This document shows, in pieces, positions 55,437-64,000 of a DNA stretch of 64,000 bases (the first letter of the stretch is position 1; the number at the start of each line of letters is the position of its first letter). Source of the stretch: Candidatus Blochmanniella pennsylvanica str. BPEN (GTDB taxonomy: Bacteria > Pseudomonadota > Gammaproteobacteria > Enterobacterales > Enterobacteriaceae); contig NC_007292.1 in NCBI RefSeq assembly GCF_000011745.1, positions 496,001 to 560,000 on the forward strand, read 5' to 3'. The notes below the pieces were generated by a model. That model had not been told where the DNA came from, did no database searches, and worked only from the letters and a program-made list of their open reading frames with translations. The translations under genes and the position numbers were made by a program.

Positions 55437-56921
55437 TTACGTATAAAATTTATATTCATTCCAAAAACGACCATCTTTAGCAATCATTGTCACAGAATCT
55501 GTAGGCCCCCAAGTACCAGCTTGATAAAGCTTGGGAGCGTTATTTTCCAATTCCCAAGCTTGCACAATAGAATCAACCCATTTCCAAGCACCTTCTATTT
55601 CATCACAACGAACGAATAATGCTTGAATACCACGCATAGTCTCTAACAATAATCGTTCATATGCATCAATTACATGTTCTGGACAAAAATCTTTATAAAA
55701 ACTTAAATTTAATTTGGTAGTACGTAATCGATGTTTATGGCCTAATCCGGGTACTTTATTCAAAATTTGAACATCTATCCCTTCATCTGGCTGTAATCGA
55801 ATAGTCAACTTATTGTTAGGTAAGTCTTTATACGAATCAGAAAATAAATTAATTATTGGTTTTTTAAAAAAAATTACAATTTCAGAACATTTAATCGGTA
55901 ACCTTTTCCCAGTACGTAGATAAAATGGCACACCAGTCCAACGCCAATCATCTATGTTGACACAAATAGATACAAATGTTTCAGTATTGCTGCTTTTATT
56001 AGCCCCTTCTTCTTCTAAATAACCAGGTACTGGTTTCCCTTGAATAAAACCAGACGTATATTGTCCACGCACCGTAACATCATGTACATTATTACAATTA
56101 ATTTTCCTCAACGAATGAAGCACTTTAACTTTTTCATCTCGAATACAGTCAGCGCTTAAATTAGTTGGGGGTGACATAGCTATGATGGTCAAAATCTGTA
56201 ATAAATGACTTTGTATCATATCACGCATTTGCCCTACCGAATCAAAATATTTCCAACGACCTTCAATACCTACTTCTTCCGCCACAGTAATCTGCACATG
56301 ATCAATAGTATTATTATCCCAATTTGAAGAAAATAAATAGTTCGCAAAACGTAATGCCAATAAGTTCAAAACTGTTTCTTTTCCTAAATAATGATCAATG
56401 CGATAAATTTGCTTTTCCTCAAAATATTCTGATATCTGCGCATTAATAATACGAGCAGAAGTTAAATTAGTACCCAACGGTTTTTCTATGACTACACGAT
56501 TTGATTTTTTATTTAATCCAATAGTACTTAACCCTTTACATATAACACCAAACGTGTCAGGAGGCATAGCAAGATAATTTACTGTCTCTATATCTATGCT
56601 CTTTAGCTTATCTAACAACAAAACAAATCGTTCAGTTTGATATACATCCAAATTACAAAAATCAAGTCGTGCTCTAAACACATTCCATAGCGATTCATCA
56701 ATGGGGTCTGGCATAAATGTTTTTAAAGCAACATATACGACTTCGATATACATAATAAGACTCCATTCTGCACGACCTACTCCTATAATACGTGTGTCAG
56801 GATGAATAGCGCCTATTTTTTCTAATTGATATAATGATGGAAACAATTTTCTGCGTGCCAAATCACCTTTTGCTCCAAAAATAATTAAATTACATGCTCG
56901 AGTGATAGATGTTGATCTCAT
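55437..56921 (-). CDS. zwf: glucose-6-phosphate dehydrogenase
   Basis: First step of the oxidative pentose-phosphate route, producing NADPH. Nucleotide site IIFGAKGDLARRKLFPSLYQ, active-site RIDHYLGKETVLNLL and MIQSHLLQILT, and EEEGANKSSNTETF are intact. It has 494 residues against 491 in E. coli. It is divergent from pyk. In E. coli the regulator gene hexR stands between them; here only 665 gene-free bases remain. Confidence 0.97.
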   Translation of the reverse strand: MRSTSITRACNLIIFGAKGDLARRKLFPSLYQLEKIGAIHPDTRIIGVGRAEWSLIMYIEVVYVALKTFMPDPIDESLWNVFRARLDFCNLDVYQTERFVLLLDKLKSIDIETVNYLAMPPDTFGVICKGLSTIGLNKKSNRVVIEKPLGTNLTSARIINAQISEYFEEKQIYRIDHYLGKETVLNLLALRFANYLFSSNWDNNTIDHVQITVAEEVGIEGRWKYFDSVGQMRDMIQSHLLQILTIIAMSPPTNLSADCIRDEKVKVLHSLRKINCNNVHDVTVRGQYTSGFIQGKPVPGYLEEEGANKSSNTETFVSICVNIDDWRWTGVPFYLRTGKRLPIKCSEIVIFFKKPIINLFSDSYKDLPNNKLTIRLQPDEGIDVQILNKVPGLGHKHRLRTTKLNLSFYKDFCPEHVIDAYERLLLETMRGIQALFVRCDEIEGAWKWVDSIVQAWELENNAPKLYQAGTWGPTDSVTMIAKDGRFWNEYKFYT

Positions 56922-57586
56922 ATTTATTCTCTGATATGTCAGATGAATATAAATCTTTAATATTCATCATATATAGGTAGGTTATATAACAAGTATAAAC
57001 TTGTTATATTTAATCAAAATACAATAATAAGTAGCTTAGTTAAATTTAGGTTTATAAACGTAATAACCTGTAAAAAATTAAGCATCATTTATAATATTGA
57101 TATTAATTGTCTTTATATTTTCGCAATTTTTTTAAAAAATTTTTACATTTTTTAAGATATATCATCAAACGACATATCCAAAAAATTAATATTCCTAAAT
57201 ATTAATAAAATATATAATAGTACATATTTTATAATAACTGAATTAACGTATCACAAGTTTGTTCATAATTAAATAATTTATTTTATATTAAAAAATCCTA
57301 TCTACTACAATTGCAATTATCTATGTTTTTATTTAATCGATAGATTATCATTAATATTTATAATATTAGATGTTATTGCATGAATGTTGCTAATATTTCC
57401 AAAAAATTTAATTAATTATTTTATAAATATCGAGAACAAATATTCTATATTTAATAGATATACTATCATATAGTATATTAAAATTTAATATAAAATAAAC
57501 ATAAATTATAATACATTAATAACATAATTAATGATCGCCACACTTTAATATTGGTTATTTAAATTTAAGTTGCATAAGGAACTATT
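56922..57586. other. zwf-pyk divergent spacer without hexR
   Basis: 665 bases. I see no reading frame resembling HexR and no helix-turn-helix. Promoters for both genes should be present. Confidence 0.55.
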
Positions 57587-59035
57587 ATGTCCCAACAATT
57601 GAGAAGAACTAAAATTATCGCTACTTTAGGCCCTGCTACAGATAAAGGTAACAATCTTGAAAAAATAATTATCTCAGGAGCAAATATCGTACGACTAAAT
57701 TTTTCTCATGGAAAAACACAAGAACATTTTGTCCGAGCAGAAAAAGTACGCGAAATCGCTTCCAAACTAAGTACATATATTGCTATTCTTGGTGATTTAC
57801 AAGGCCCTAAAATCCGTATCTCAACTTTTCAGGGAAACGAAATACATTTAAAATCTGGAGATAACTTTTTAATTGATACCATGATGACAAACAATAATAA
57901 AAGTAATCACAAATGCGTAGGTGTTGATTACGAAGAACTCGCACAAGACGTATACCCAGAAGATTTACTTCTATTAGATGATGGGAGAATTCAATTAAAA
58001 GTTATAACAATCCATAATACTAAAATATATACTAAAGTAATTATTGGAGGTACATTATACAACAATAAAGGCTTAAACAAATTAGGAGGAGGGCTTTCAG
58101 CGAAAGTCTTAACAAACAAGGACAAAATTGATATTATCACCGCGGCTCAAATTGGAGTTGACTACCTAGCAATATCATTTCCTCGTAGCAGTATAGATTT
58201 AAATTGTGCACGAAAATTAATTGCCGATGCTGGTAGTCATGCAAAAATTATTTCTAAAATAGAACGCGCAGAAGTAGTTGCATCCGACGAAACAATAGAT
58301 GACATCATTCATGCATCAGACGCAGTTATGGTAGCCCGAGGAGATTTAGGAGTAGAAATTGGAGAACCAGAACTAGTGGGTGTACAAAAAAAAATAATAC
58401 AAAGAGCACGCGCTCTTAATCGCGCAGTCATTACTGCAACTCAAATGATGGAATCTATGGTTCATAATTCTATGCCTACTCGCGCAGAAGTAATGGACGT
58501 AGCCAATGCAGTATTGGATGGTACTGACGCGGTTATGTTATCCGCTGAAACTGCTACAGGTCAATATCCATCTGAAACTGTAGCAGCTATGGCTAATGTA
58601 TGTTTGGGTGCCGAAAAAATTTCAAACATCAATTTTTTATCAGACATCAATCAAAAAAAAAAAATTGATGATATCGAAGAAGCTATCGCTATATCGGCAA
58701 TGTACACTGCCAATCATCTAGCAGGAGTAAGTGCAATTATCGTTTTGACTGAATTTGAGAGTACTACGTTATTAATGTCTCGTATCAATTCAAAATTACC
58801 TATTTTTGCGCTATCCCAACACAAACACACCTTAAATATAGTTACTCTTTACAAAGGAGTTATTCCTATTTATTTTAATAGAACAGGGAATAACGTGATA
58901 GATGCCAAATATGCTAGTAATTTATTACGTGACAAAGGACTTCTTCTATCTGGTGAATTAGTAGTTGTGATACAAAATGATATATACAATAAATGTGATG
59001 TAATTAATATTAGTCACATTTTACAAGTAGAATAA
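57587..59035 (+). CDS. pykA: pyruvate kinase (PykA type)
   Basis: Final ATP-yielding step of glycolysis. [44 protein letters not shown] and TQMMESM are conserved. It has 482 residues against 480. Sequence and location (next to zwf and close to mepM) favour PykA over PykF. A run of twelve A at 58653-58664 (QKKKK) is the longest homopolymer I noticed in an intact gene here. AAGGAACT precedes the ATG. Confidence 0.95.
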   Translation: MSQQLRRTKIIATLGPATDKGNNLEKIIISGANIVRLNFSHGKTQEHFVRAEKVREIASKLSTYIAILGDLQGPKIRISTFQGNEIHLKSGDNFLIDTMMTNNNKSNHKCVGVDYEELAQDVYPEDLLLLDDGRIQLKVITIHNTKIYTKVIIGGTLYNNKGLNKLGGGLSAKVLTNKDKIDIITAAQIGVDYLAISFPRSSIDLNCARKLIADAGSHAKIISKIERAEVVASDETIDDIIHASDAVMVARGDLGVEIGEPELVGVQKKIIQRARALNRAVITATQMMESMVHNSMPTRAEVMDVANAVLDGTDAVMLSAETATGQYPSETVAAMANVCLGAEKISNINFLSDINQKKKIDDIEEAIAISAMYTANHLAGVSAIIVLTEFESTTLLMSRINSKLPIFALSQHKHTLNIVTLYKGVIPIYFNRTGNNVIDAKYASNLLRDKGLLLSGELVVVIQNDIYNKCDVINISHILQVE

Positions 59036-59203
59036 TTATCATGGATTGAAATATTTTTTCCAATTAAATGAAAATTCATAATATCGTTACACATATAATA
59101 TGTAATATTACTTAAAAAACCCCGCATGCATGTGCATAAACTATCTTAAAAAAGAAACTAAATAAAAACCATATTGCTTAAAAAATTATAAAATTAAATA
59201 CAT

Positions 59204-60562
59204 CTAATCAAAACATAAGTGAGGAAGCATTTCTTTTACTTGATTTAAATATATCGTACGTTCATGTCCTAATAACTTCTCAAAATTTAATAATGTAGTA
59301 GTTAATGGGTTTACGGGACGATGATTGATCCATATTTCAAAATGTAAATGAGGCCCTGTCGATCGACCCGTATTTCCAGATAGCGCTATGTTGTCACCTA
59401 ATTTCACTCTTTGTCCAGGTTTAACTAATAACTTTTTTAAATGCATATATCGAGTTGTACAATGACAATTGTGCCTAATTGCCACATAATTACCAGCAAT
59501 TTTACTATATGCGCTGACGATAACTTCTCCATCTCCTACAGATACAACAGGGGTACCTATTGGAACGGCGAAATCAACTCCAGCATGGGGGGATACTTGA
59601 CCAGTCACAGGATTCAATCTATTTAAATTAAAATTAGAAGACACACGAAATGGTTTTAATGTAGGAAATCGTATAAAATTACCCCCTAATCTTACAGCTT
59701 CACGATCATACAATTTACCGTTATTTGCGCGAAACACATAGTAGTCTTTACCAGCAGTACACAATCTCGCTCCAAGTAATTTACTTTTAATACTATGATC
59801 ATCATTCATCATTATTGATATTAATACAGAAAATCTATCTCCCTGATGTAGTTTGTGAAAATCTAATTGATATTGTAATGCATTGGTTATATCCATAATA
59901 CAATTTTCCTCTATACCTAAAGAACGAGCGCTATCAATAAATGTTCCACTTAATTTACCTATAAATAAAATTGAAGGAGATAACCCATCATTTAATTGAT
60001 TTGAAAATCTAATAATTCCTTCTGTAAAACTAGTATTCATGCGATTGTAGACACGAATTTCCTGCGGAAAAATATCCCACACTAAACATTGTAATTTTTT
60101 TTTTGTAATTATTATCCAAGAAAGTATTTGCCCCGTTTTTATCTGTCTTAATACTGGATACTGTTGTAGTAAAAGAGTAATTTCAGAAGCATCGATACCA
60201 TTGTTACTATATTTTATTAAAATTTTACTCAATATCTCATTCTGAGATACTGTATAGTTATACATGTTTATGTCTCTTAATGATTCATTAAAACACCAGT
60301 GTTTCTTCAAAATATTAGAATGAACCATCACATTATTGAAAAATTTTCCATTTTTCATAATTTCAAATTGATGAAACTCATGGTTCTTAATAAGAAGTGC
60401 TTTGCTAGAATTTTTTTTATTTTTATTCAACATACATGAAGTAAAAACTTCACAAACCATTACAATCACAATCATTAACAGAAACACAAATACCATTACA
60501 AAATAATGTTTATACATATAACGATATAATAACTTAATAGAACTAACAATAATACTACGCAC
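59204..60562 (-). CDS. mepM: murein DD-endopeptidase MepM
   Basis: Cleaves D-Ala-mDAP crosslinks so that the murein sacculus can expand. An N-terminal membrane anchor (about residues 19-40), an OapA/LysM-like region (about 95-150) and a C-terminal M23 domain (about 325-430) with zinc ligands in PHAGVDFAV and GPHLHFEIW, plus TRYMHL. It has 452 residues against 440. The frame begins with GTG at 60562, which fits the E. coli N-terminus; the ATG at 60517 is an alternative. Neither has a good Shine-Dalgarno. E. coli has lpxM between pykA and this gene; here the gap is 168 bases. Confidence 0.93.
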   Translation of the reverse strand: MRSIIVSSIKLLYRYMYKHYFVMVFVFLLMIVIVMVCEVFTSCMLNKNKKNSSKALLIKNHEFHQFEIMKNGKFFNNVMVHSNILKKHWCFNESLRDINMYNYTVSQNEILSKILIKYSNNGIDASEITLLLQQYPVLRQIKTGQILSWIIITKKKLQCLVWDIFPQEIRVYNRMNTSFTEGIIRFSNQLNDGLSPSILFIGKLSGTFIDSARSLGIEENCIMDITNALQYQLDFHKLHQGDRFSVLISIMMNDDHSIKSKLLGARLCTAGKDYYVFRANNGKLYDREAVRLGGNFIRFPTLKPFRVSSNFNLNRLNPVTGQVSPHAGVDFAVPIGTPVVSVGDGEVIVSAYSKIAGNYVAIRHNCHCTTRYMHLKKLLVKPGQRVKLGDNIALSGNTGRSTGPHLHFEIWINHRPVNPLTTTLLNFEKLLGHERTIYLNQVKEMLPHLCFD

Positions 60563-60852
60563 TAATTAATAGCCTATATTACGATCTCCAACAAAAAGAG
60601 AGTCATTTTGACCAAAATTAAAAGAAATTATTACAGAAAATAATAAAAATGACTTTAATTTTAACGCTGTCTCTCAATAAAAAAATCACATTACTTATGT
60701 ACCATGTGATAAATAATTACATATAGTAATATCTATTGATTACTTTTATGTTTTAAAATATCTACAATAACCTCCTTAAATATTTTTCTAATACCAAACA
60801 AATCTACCCACATAAATACTACAATATTAACACTTCTGCTTGATAACATAAA

Positions 60853-62577
60853 TTAATCAGGCGCATTTGCCATTATATCTACTGATGCCGTAGTTTTAGG
60901 AAACGCAATCACCTCCCGAATGTTCTTAGAACCAGTTAGTAACATAGCTATCCGATCCAATCCAAATGCTAAACCAGCATGTGGAGGCGCTCCATATTTT
61001 AATGCATCCATGAAATACCCAAATTTTTTTTTCTGATCGTTTTGAGTAATACCTAAAATGTTAAATACCGCTTGTTGCATATCAAATGAATGGATACGCG
61101 CTGATCCACTACCAATCTCACAACCATTAATCACCATATCATAAGCTTCTGAAATTACTAATAACGGATCTTTCTTTAACATTTGAACATCACAATTTTT
61201 TGGAGAAGTAAACATATGGTGCATAGATGTATATTCTCCATGACAGTTCTTTTTAAACATCGGGAAATCTATTATCCATAGCGGAGCCCAAGAATCTTTC
61301 TTAATTAAACAAAGATCATTACCTAATTTTAATCTTAAAGCACTTAACATTTTTGTGATAAATTGGTTTTTATTATCATTAAACCCAACAAACAAAATAT
61401 CATTACTTTTAATATTAGTTTTATTTAAAATAATATCTAAAGTTAAGTTATCTATAAAATTAGTGACTGATCCTTGAATCTCTTTTTTAGTAATATCATT
61501 GTCACTAAATTGAACCTTAACCCACAGTAATTCCTTCAAACCACATTGTTTAGAATAATAAATATACTCATCGATCTGTTTTTGTGTCAGTTGTCTACCA
61601 TTAGGCACCTTCATAGCTATTGCCTGTACACCAATATTATTTGCTCTAATAAATGACAACCTATTTTGTGTTGAATTAAATAAATATGATACATCAAACA
61701 TTTCTATTGGATTTCTCAAATCTGGAGCATCAGATCCAAAACGCTGCATTACTTCAGAATATGTAAACTGCGAAAATACTCCCAATTCTACGTTTAAAAT
61801 TTCACGCCAAATGATACGAATAAAAATTTCCATAAGTTCTCGTATTTTTTGTGTTGTCATAAAAGAAGTTTCAATATCTATTTGCGTAAACTCTGGCTGA
61901 CGATCTGCACGTAAATCTTCATCCCGAAAACATTTAGTAATTTGATAATATCTATCAAAACCAGAAACCATTAATAATTGTTTAAATATTTGAGGTGATT
62001 GAGGTAAAGCATAATTTTTACCCGCATGTAATCTACTAGGAACAATATAATCACGAGAACCTTCTGGAGTAACTTTTGTTAACATCGGTGTTTCGATATT
62101 TAAAAATCCTTCTAATTCCATAAAACGATGCACAATTGACATAATACGCGATCGAGTTTTTATTCGATCAAACATAATAGAACGTCTTAAGTCAAGATAA
62201 CGATATTTTAGTCTATTTTCTTCAATATTATTTTTACTAATATCCAATGGTAATGGATCAGAAATATTAAGAATAGAAAATTTTTTCGCTACTACTTCAA
62301 CAGCACCGGTAGATATATTACTATTAATTTGATTTTTAGGGCGGGCGCGCACCATACCTATTAACTGTATACAAAATTCTTGTTTCAATTTAGCAGCAGA
62401 TATACACACTTCTTTGTTTTGATATACATCAAAACAAACCTGTATACATCCCTCTCTATCACGTAAATCAATAAAAATTAACCCACCAAAATTACGATAT
62501 TTATTAATCCAACCGCATAATGTAACTTCTAAACCTACATGGGACAAATTCAATTGACCACAATATGCAGTACGCAT
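60853..62577 (-). CDS. aspS: aspartyl-tRNA synthetase
   Basis: Class IIb synthetase that charges tRNA-Asp. OB-fold anticodon domain (about residues 10-105, LCGWINKYRNFGGLIFIDLRD), motif 2 FRDEDLRADRQPEFTQID and motif 3 GLAFGLDRIAMLLTGS; the bacterial GAD insertion lies between them. I use the ATG at 62577 (MRTAYCGQLNLSH), preceded by AGAGGT, over the upstream ATG at 62595. It gives 574 residues against 590 in E. coli. It is divergent from argS. Confidence 0.96.
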   Translation of the reverse strand: MRTAYCGQLNLSHVGLEVTLCGWINKYRNFGGLIFIDLRDREGCIQVCFDVYQNKEVCISAAKLKQEFCIQLIGMVRARPKNQINSNISTGAVEVVAKKFSILNISDPLPLDISKNNIEENRLKYRYLDLRRSIMFDRIKTRSRIMSIVHRFMELEGFLNIETPMLTKVTPEGSRDYIVPSRLHAGKNYALPQSPQIFKQLLMVSGFDRYYQITKCFRDEDLRADRQPEFTQIDIETSFMTTQKIRELMEIFIRIIWREILNVELGVFSQFTYSEVMQRFGSDAPDLRNPIEMFDVSYLFNSTQNRLSFIRANNIGVQAIAMKVPNGRQLTQKQIDEYIYYSKQCGLKELLWVKVQFSDNDITKKEIQGSVTNFIDNLTLDIILNKTNIKSNDILFVGFNDNKNQFITKMLSALRLKLGNDLCLIKKDSWAPLWIIDFPMFKKNCHGEYTSMHHMFTSPKNCDVQMLKKDPLLVISEAYDMVINGCEIGSGSARIHSFDMQQAVFNILGITQNDQKKKFGYFMDALKYGAPPHAGLAFGLDRIAMLLTGSKNIREVIAFPKTTASVDIMANAPD

Positions 62578-62866
62578 ACGAATACCTCTAATCATGAATA
62601 TCGAATTGAATAATATCTATTTTACAGAAAATTACATATCAATTAAGCACATGCATATTATAACTTACAAAATACATACGCTTTTTTCAACAATTCATAA
62701 AAATAAAACTATTTCCAACATGATGTGAATAATTTGATAAAAACATTATAGAACCTTTTTCTACACTATACTTAAATTTGTTTAAATTAACCGTAAATTA
62801 AATTTACCTTATATTTATTTAAATAAAATTACAACACTTAATTATTTAAAATAAATAATACACAAC

Positions 62867-62910
62867 AAAACCATATACAAGGATACATATGTATCCTTGT
62901 ATATGGTTTT
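62867..62910. repeat. 44-nt perfect palindrome, first of a pair
   Basis: 22-base arms (AAAACCATATACAAGG... and its exact complement) meet at ACATATGT, with no mismatch. It lies about 290 bases from aspS and 300 from argS, upstream of both. T-rich sequence follows on the plus strand (TTTTTATTTAT) and A-rich sequence precedes it. Confidence 0.65.
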
Positions 62911-62948
62911 TATTTATGATATTTTTATTACAAATAGAATTAAATCTT

Positions 62949-62992
62949 CAATTATATGTGAAATAAAATATATTTTATTTCACATATAATTG
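62949..62992. repeat. 44-nt perfect palindrome, second of a pair
   Basis: 22-base arms (CAATTATATGTGAAAT... and its exact complement) meet at AATATATT, with no mismatch. It lies 38 bases after the first palindrome. The two arm sequences are unrelated. Confidence 0.65.
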
Positions 62993-63208
62993 TGACTATT
63001 TATTTTTCAAAAAAATCACATCAGAACATTATATAATTATCAATAATGATTCAACAATCTCAGTGTTATAAGCACTAACATGAATATATCGAACAAATGA
63101 AAAAATAACTTTACAGATATTTATACAATTACAAAATATAGTTTTACTATATATCAAAAATCAAATTATATTACTAATATAGAAATAATATATGTTTAAA
63201 ACACTTAT

Positions 63209-64000
63209 ATGAATATTCAAAAATTTTTACTAAAAAAAATTCATAGAGCTTTACTTGCAATTACAAATGAATCATTTTTTCATCTGATACAAGTACAACA
63301 ATCAACAAAAAGAAAATTTGGAAACTATCAAATTAATGGATTAATAGCTATCTCTAAGAAATTAAATATACCTATAGAAGAATTCGCTAAAAAATTCATA
63401 CAGTTTATTAATTTAAATGATGTTGCTCATACAATAAAAATTGAAAAACCAGGATTTATTAATATATTTTTAAACACAAAATGGATATCCAATCAAATTA
63501 ATAATATTTTTTCCGCATCTCATTTAGGTATTACTCCAGCTACACCAAAAACTATTGTTATTGACTATTCTGGGCCAAATGTTGCAAAAGAAATGCATGT
63601 TGGGCATTTACGTTCAACTGTTATCGGAGATAGTATCGCACGTGTCTTATCTTTTTTAGGACATAATGTCATTCGAGCCAACCACATAGGGGATTGGGGC
63701 ACACAATTCGGTATGCTAATCGCCTATATAGAAAAAAATGCACAAACTAGATTTTTATTAAATAAAACTATACAATTATCTACGCTAGAACATTTTTACC
63801 GAGAAGCTAAAAAAAAATATGATATTGATCCTGATTTTGCTGAATTGTCCCGAAATTATGTTCTAAAATTACAAAAAGGCGATAAACATTATCGTCAAAT
63901 ATGGAAATATCTAGTAGATATTTCCATATTGAACAATCAGGACATATACGTACGATTGAATATTAACTTAAAAAAAAGCGACATTATAGGAGAAAGTTTT
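63209..64000 (+). CDS. argS: arginyl-tRNA synthetase, 5' part (cut by the window end)
   Basis: Class I synthetase that charges tRNA-Arg. The ATG at 63209 opens MNIQKFLLKKIHRALLAI, and the frame stays open for 264 codons to the window edge. The N-terminal Add1-type domain (about residues 1-85) ends in the GFINIF stretch. The catalytic start VIDYSGPNVAKEMHVGHLRSTVIGD-like region holds the HIGH signature as HVGH (130-133), and RANHIGDWGTQFGMLIAY follows. E. coli ArgS has 577 residues, so somewhat over half is missing to the right. Confidence 0.96.
   Translation, partial: MNIQKFLLKKIHRALLAITNESFFHLIQVQQSTKRKFGNYQINGLIAISKKLNIPIEEFAKKFIQFINLNDVAHTIKIEKPGFINIFLNTKWISNQINNIFSASHLGITPATPKTIVIDYSGPNVAKEMHVGHLRSTVIGDSIARVLSFLGHNVIRANHIGDWGTQFGMLIAYIEKNAQTRFLLNKTIQLSTLEHFYREAKKKYDIDPDFAELSRNYVLKLQKGDKHYRQIWKYLVDISILNNQDIYVRLNINLKKSDIIGESF

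Larger units (their letters stand above)
62578..63208. other. aspS-argS divergent spacer with two large palindromes
   Basis: About 630 bases between the 5' ends of two tRNA synthetase genes. It contains the two 44-nt palindromes (62867-62910 and 62949-62992) and no coding signal. Confidence 0.6.

Overview
The window looks like part of the chromosome of a reduced, extremely AT-rich gammaproteobacterial endosymbiont of insects. The best match I can name is the ant symbiont Candidatus Blochmannia; that is an inference from gene content and Escherichia coli-like gene order, not a database match. Every recognisable protein gene is an enterobacterial ortholog, usually within a few residues of the E. 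coli length. The runs follow E. coli neighbourhoods with many genes missing, and only about two thirds of the 64 kb is coding. I see no insertion sequences, prophage, CRISPR array, toxin systems or obvious foreign genes.

Layout. 0.8-8.9 kb: rluC and rne (divergent), lpxL, a frameshifted L,D-transpeptidase gene, tRNA-Leu and tRNA-Cys, and pgsA. 9.3-17.4 kb: tRNA-Lys with a CUU anticodon, tRNA-Ser, tusE, hspQ, fabA, asnS, aspC, gloC, fabI. 17.4-22.8 kb: a near-desert holding only ribA. 22.8-29.4 kb: a complete tryptophan operon trpE-G-D-C(F)-B-A, with trpG and trpD as separate genes. 29.9-35.6 kb: yciC, tonB, cls, tdk, hns. A 2 kb desert follows, then xthA, sppA, gapA, dsbB, minCDE, tsaB, pabB and a yoaE-type membrane protein (37.5-49.8 kb). 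50.3-64 kb: manXYZ, cspC, htpX, zwf, pyk, mepM, aspS and the 5' part of argS, which runs off the end.

How the genes work together. The symbiont can make tryptophan from chorismate and carries an aspartate aminotransferase, folate (pabB) and riboflavin (ribA) genes, which fits nutritional provisioning of a host. Sugar enters by a mannose-type PTS and is used through glycolysis (gapA, pyk) and the pentose-phosphate route (zwf). Envelope upkeep is thin but real: fatty acids (fabA, fabI), phospholipids (pgsA, cls), one lipid A acyltransferase (lpxL), peptidoglycan hydrolase (mepM), Min division control and disulfide formation (dsbB). Genes that E. coli keeps between these (ompF, lpxM, hexR, yciA, yciB, glyW) are absent from their expected places.

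The most notable structures are the poly(A) frameshift in the L,D-transpeptidase gene, the unusual tRNA-Lys, a shortened RNase E scaffold, and a set of long perfect inverted repeats in intergenic regions, including two 44-nt palindromes in tandem between aspS and argS. I found no new multi-gene system.
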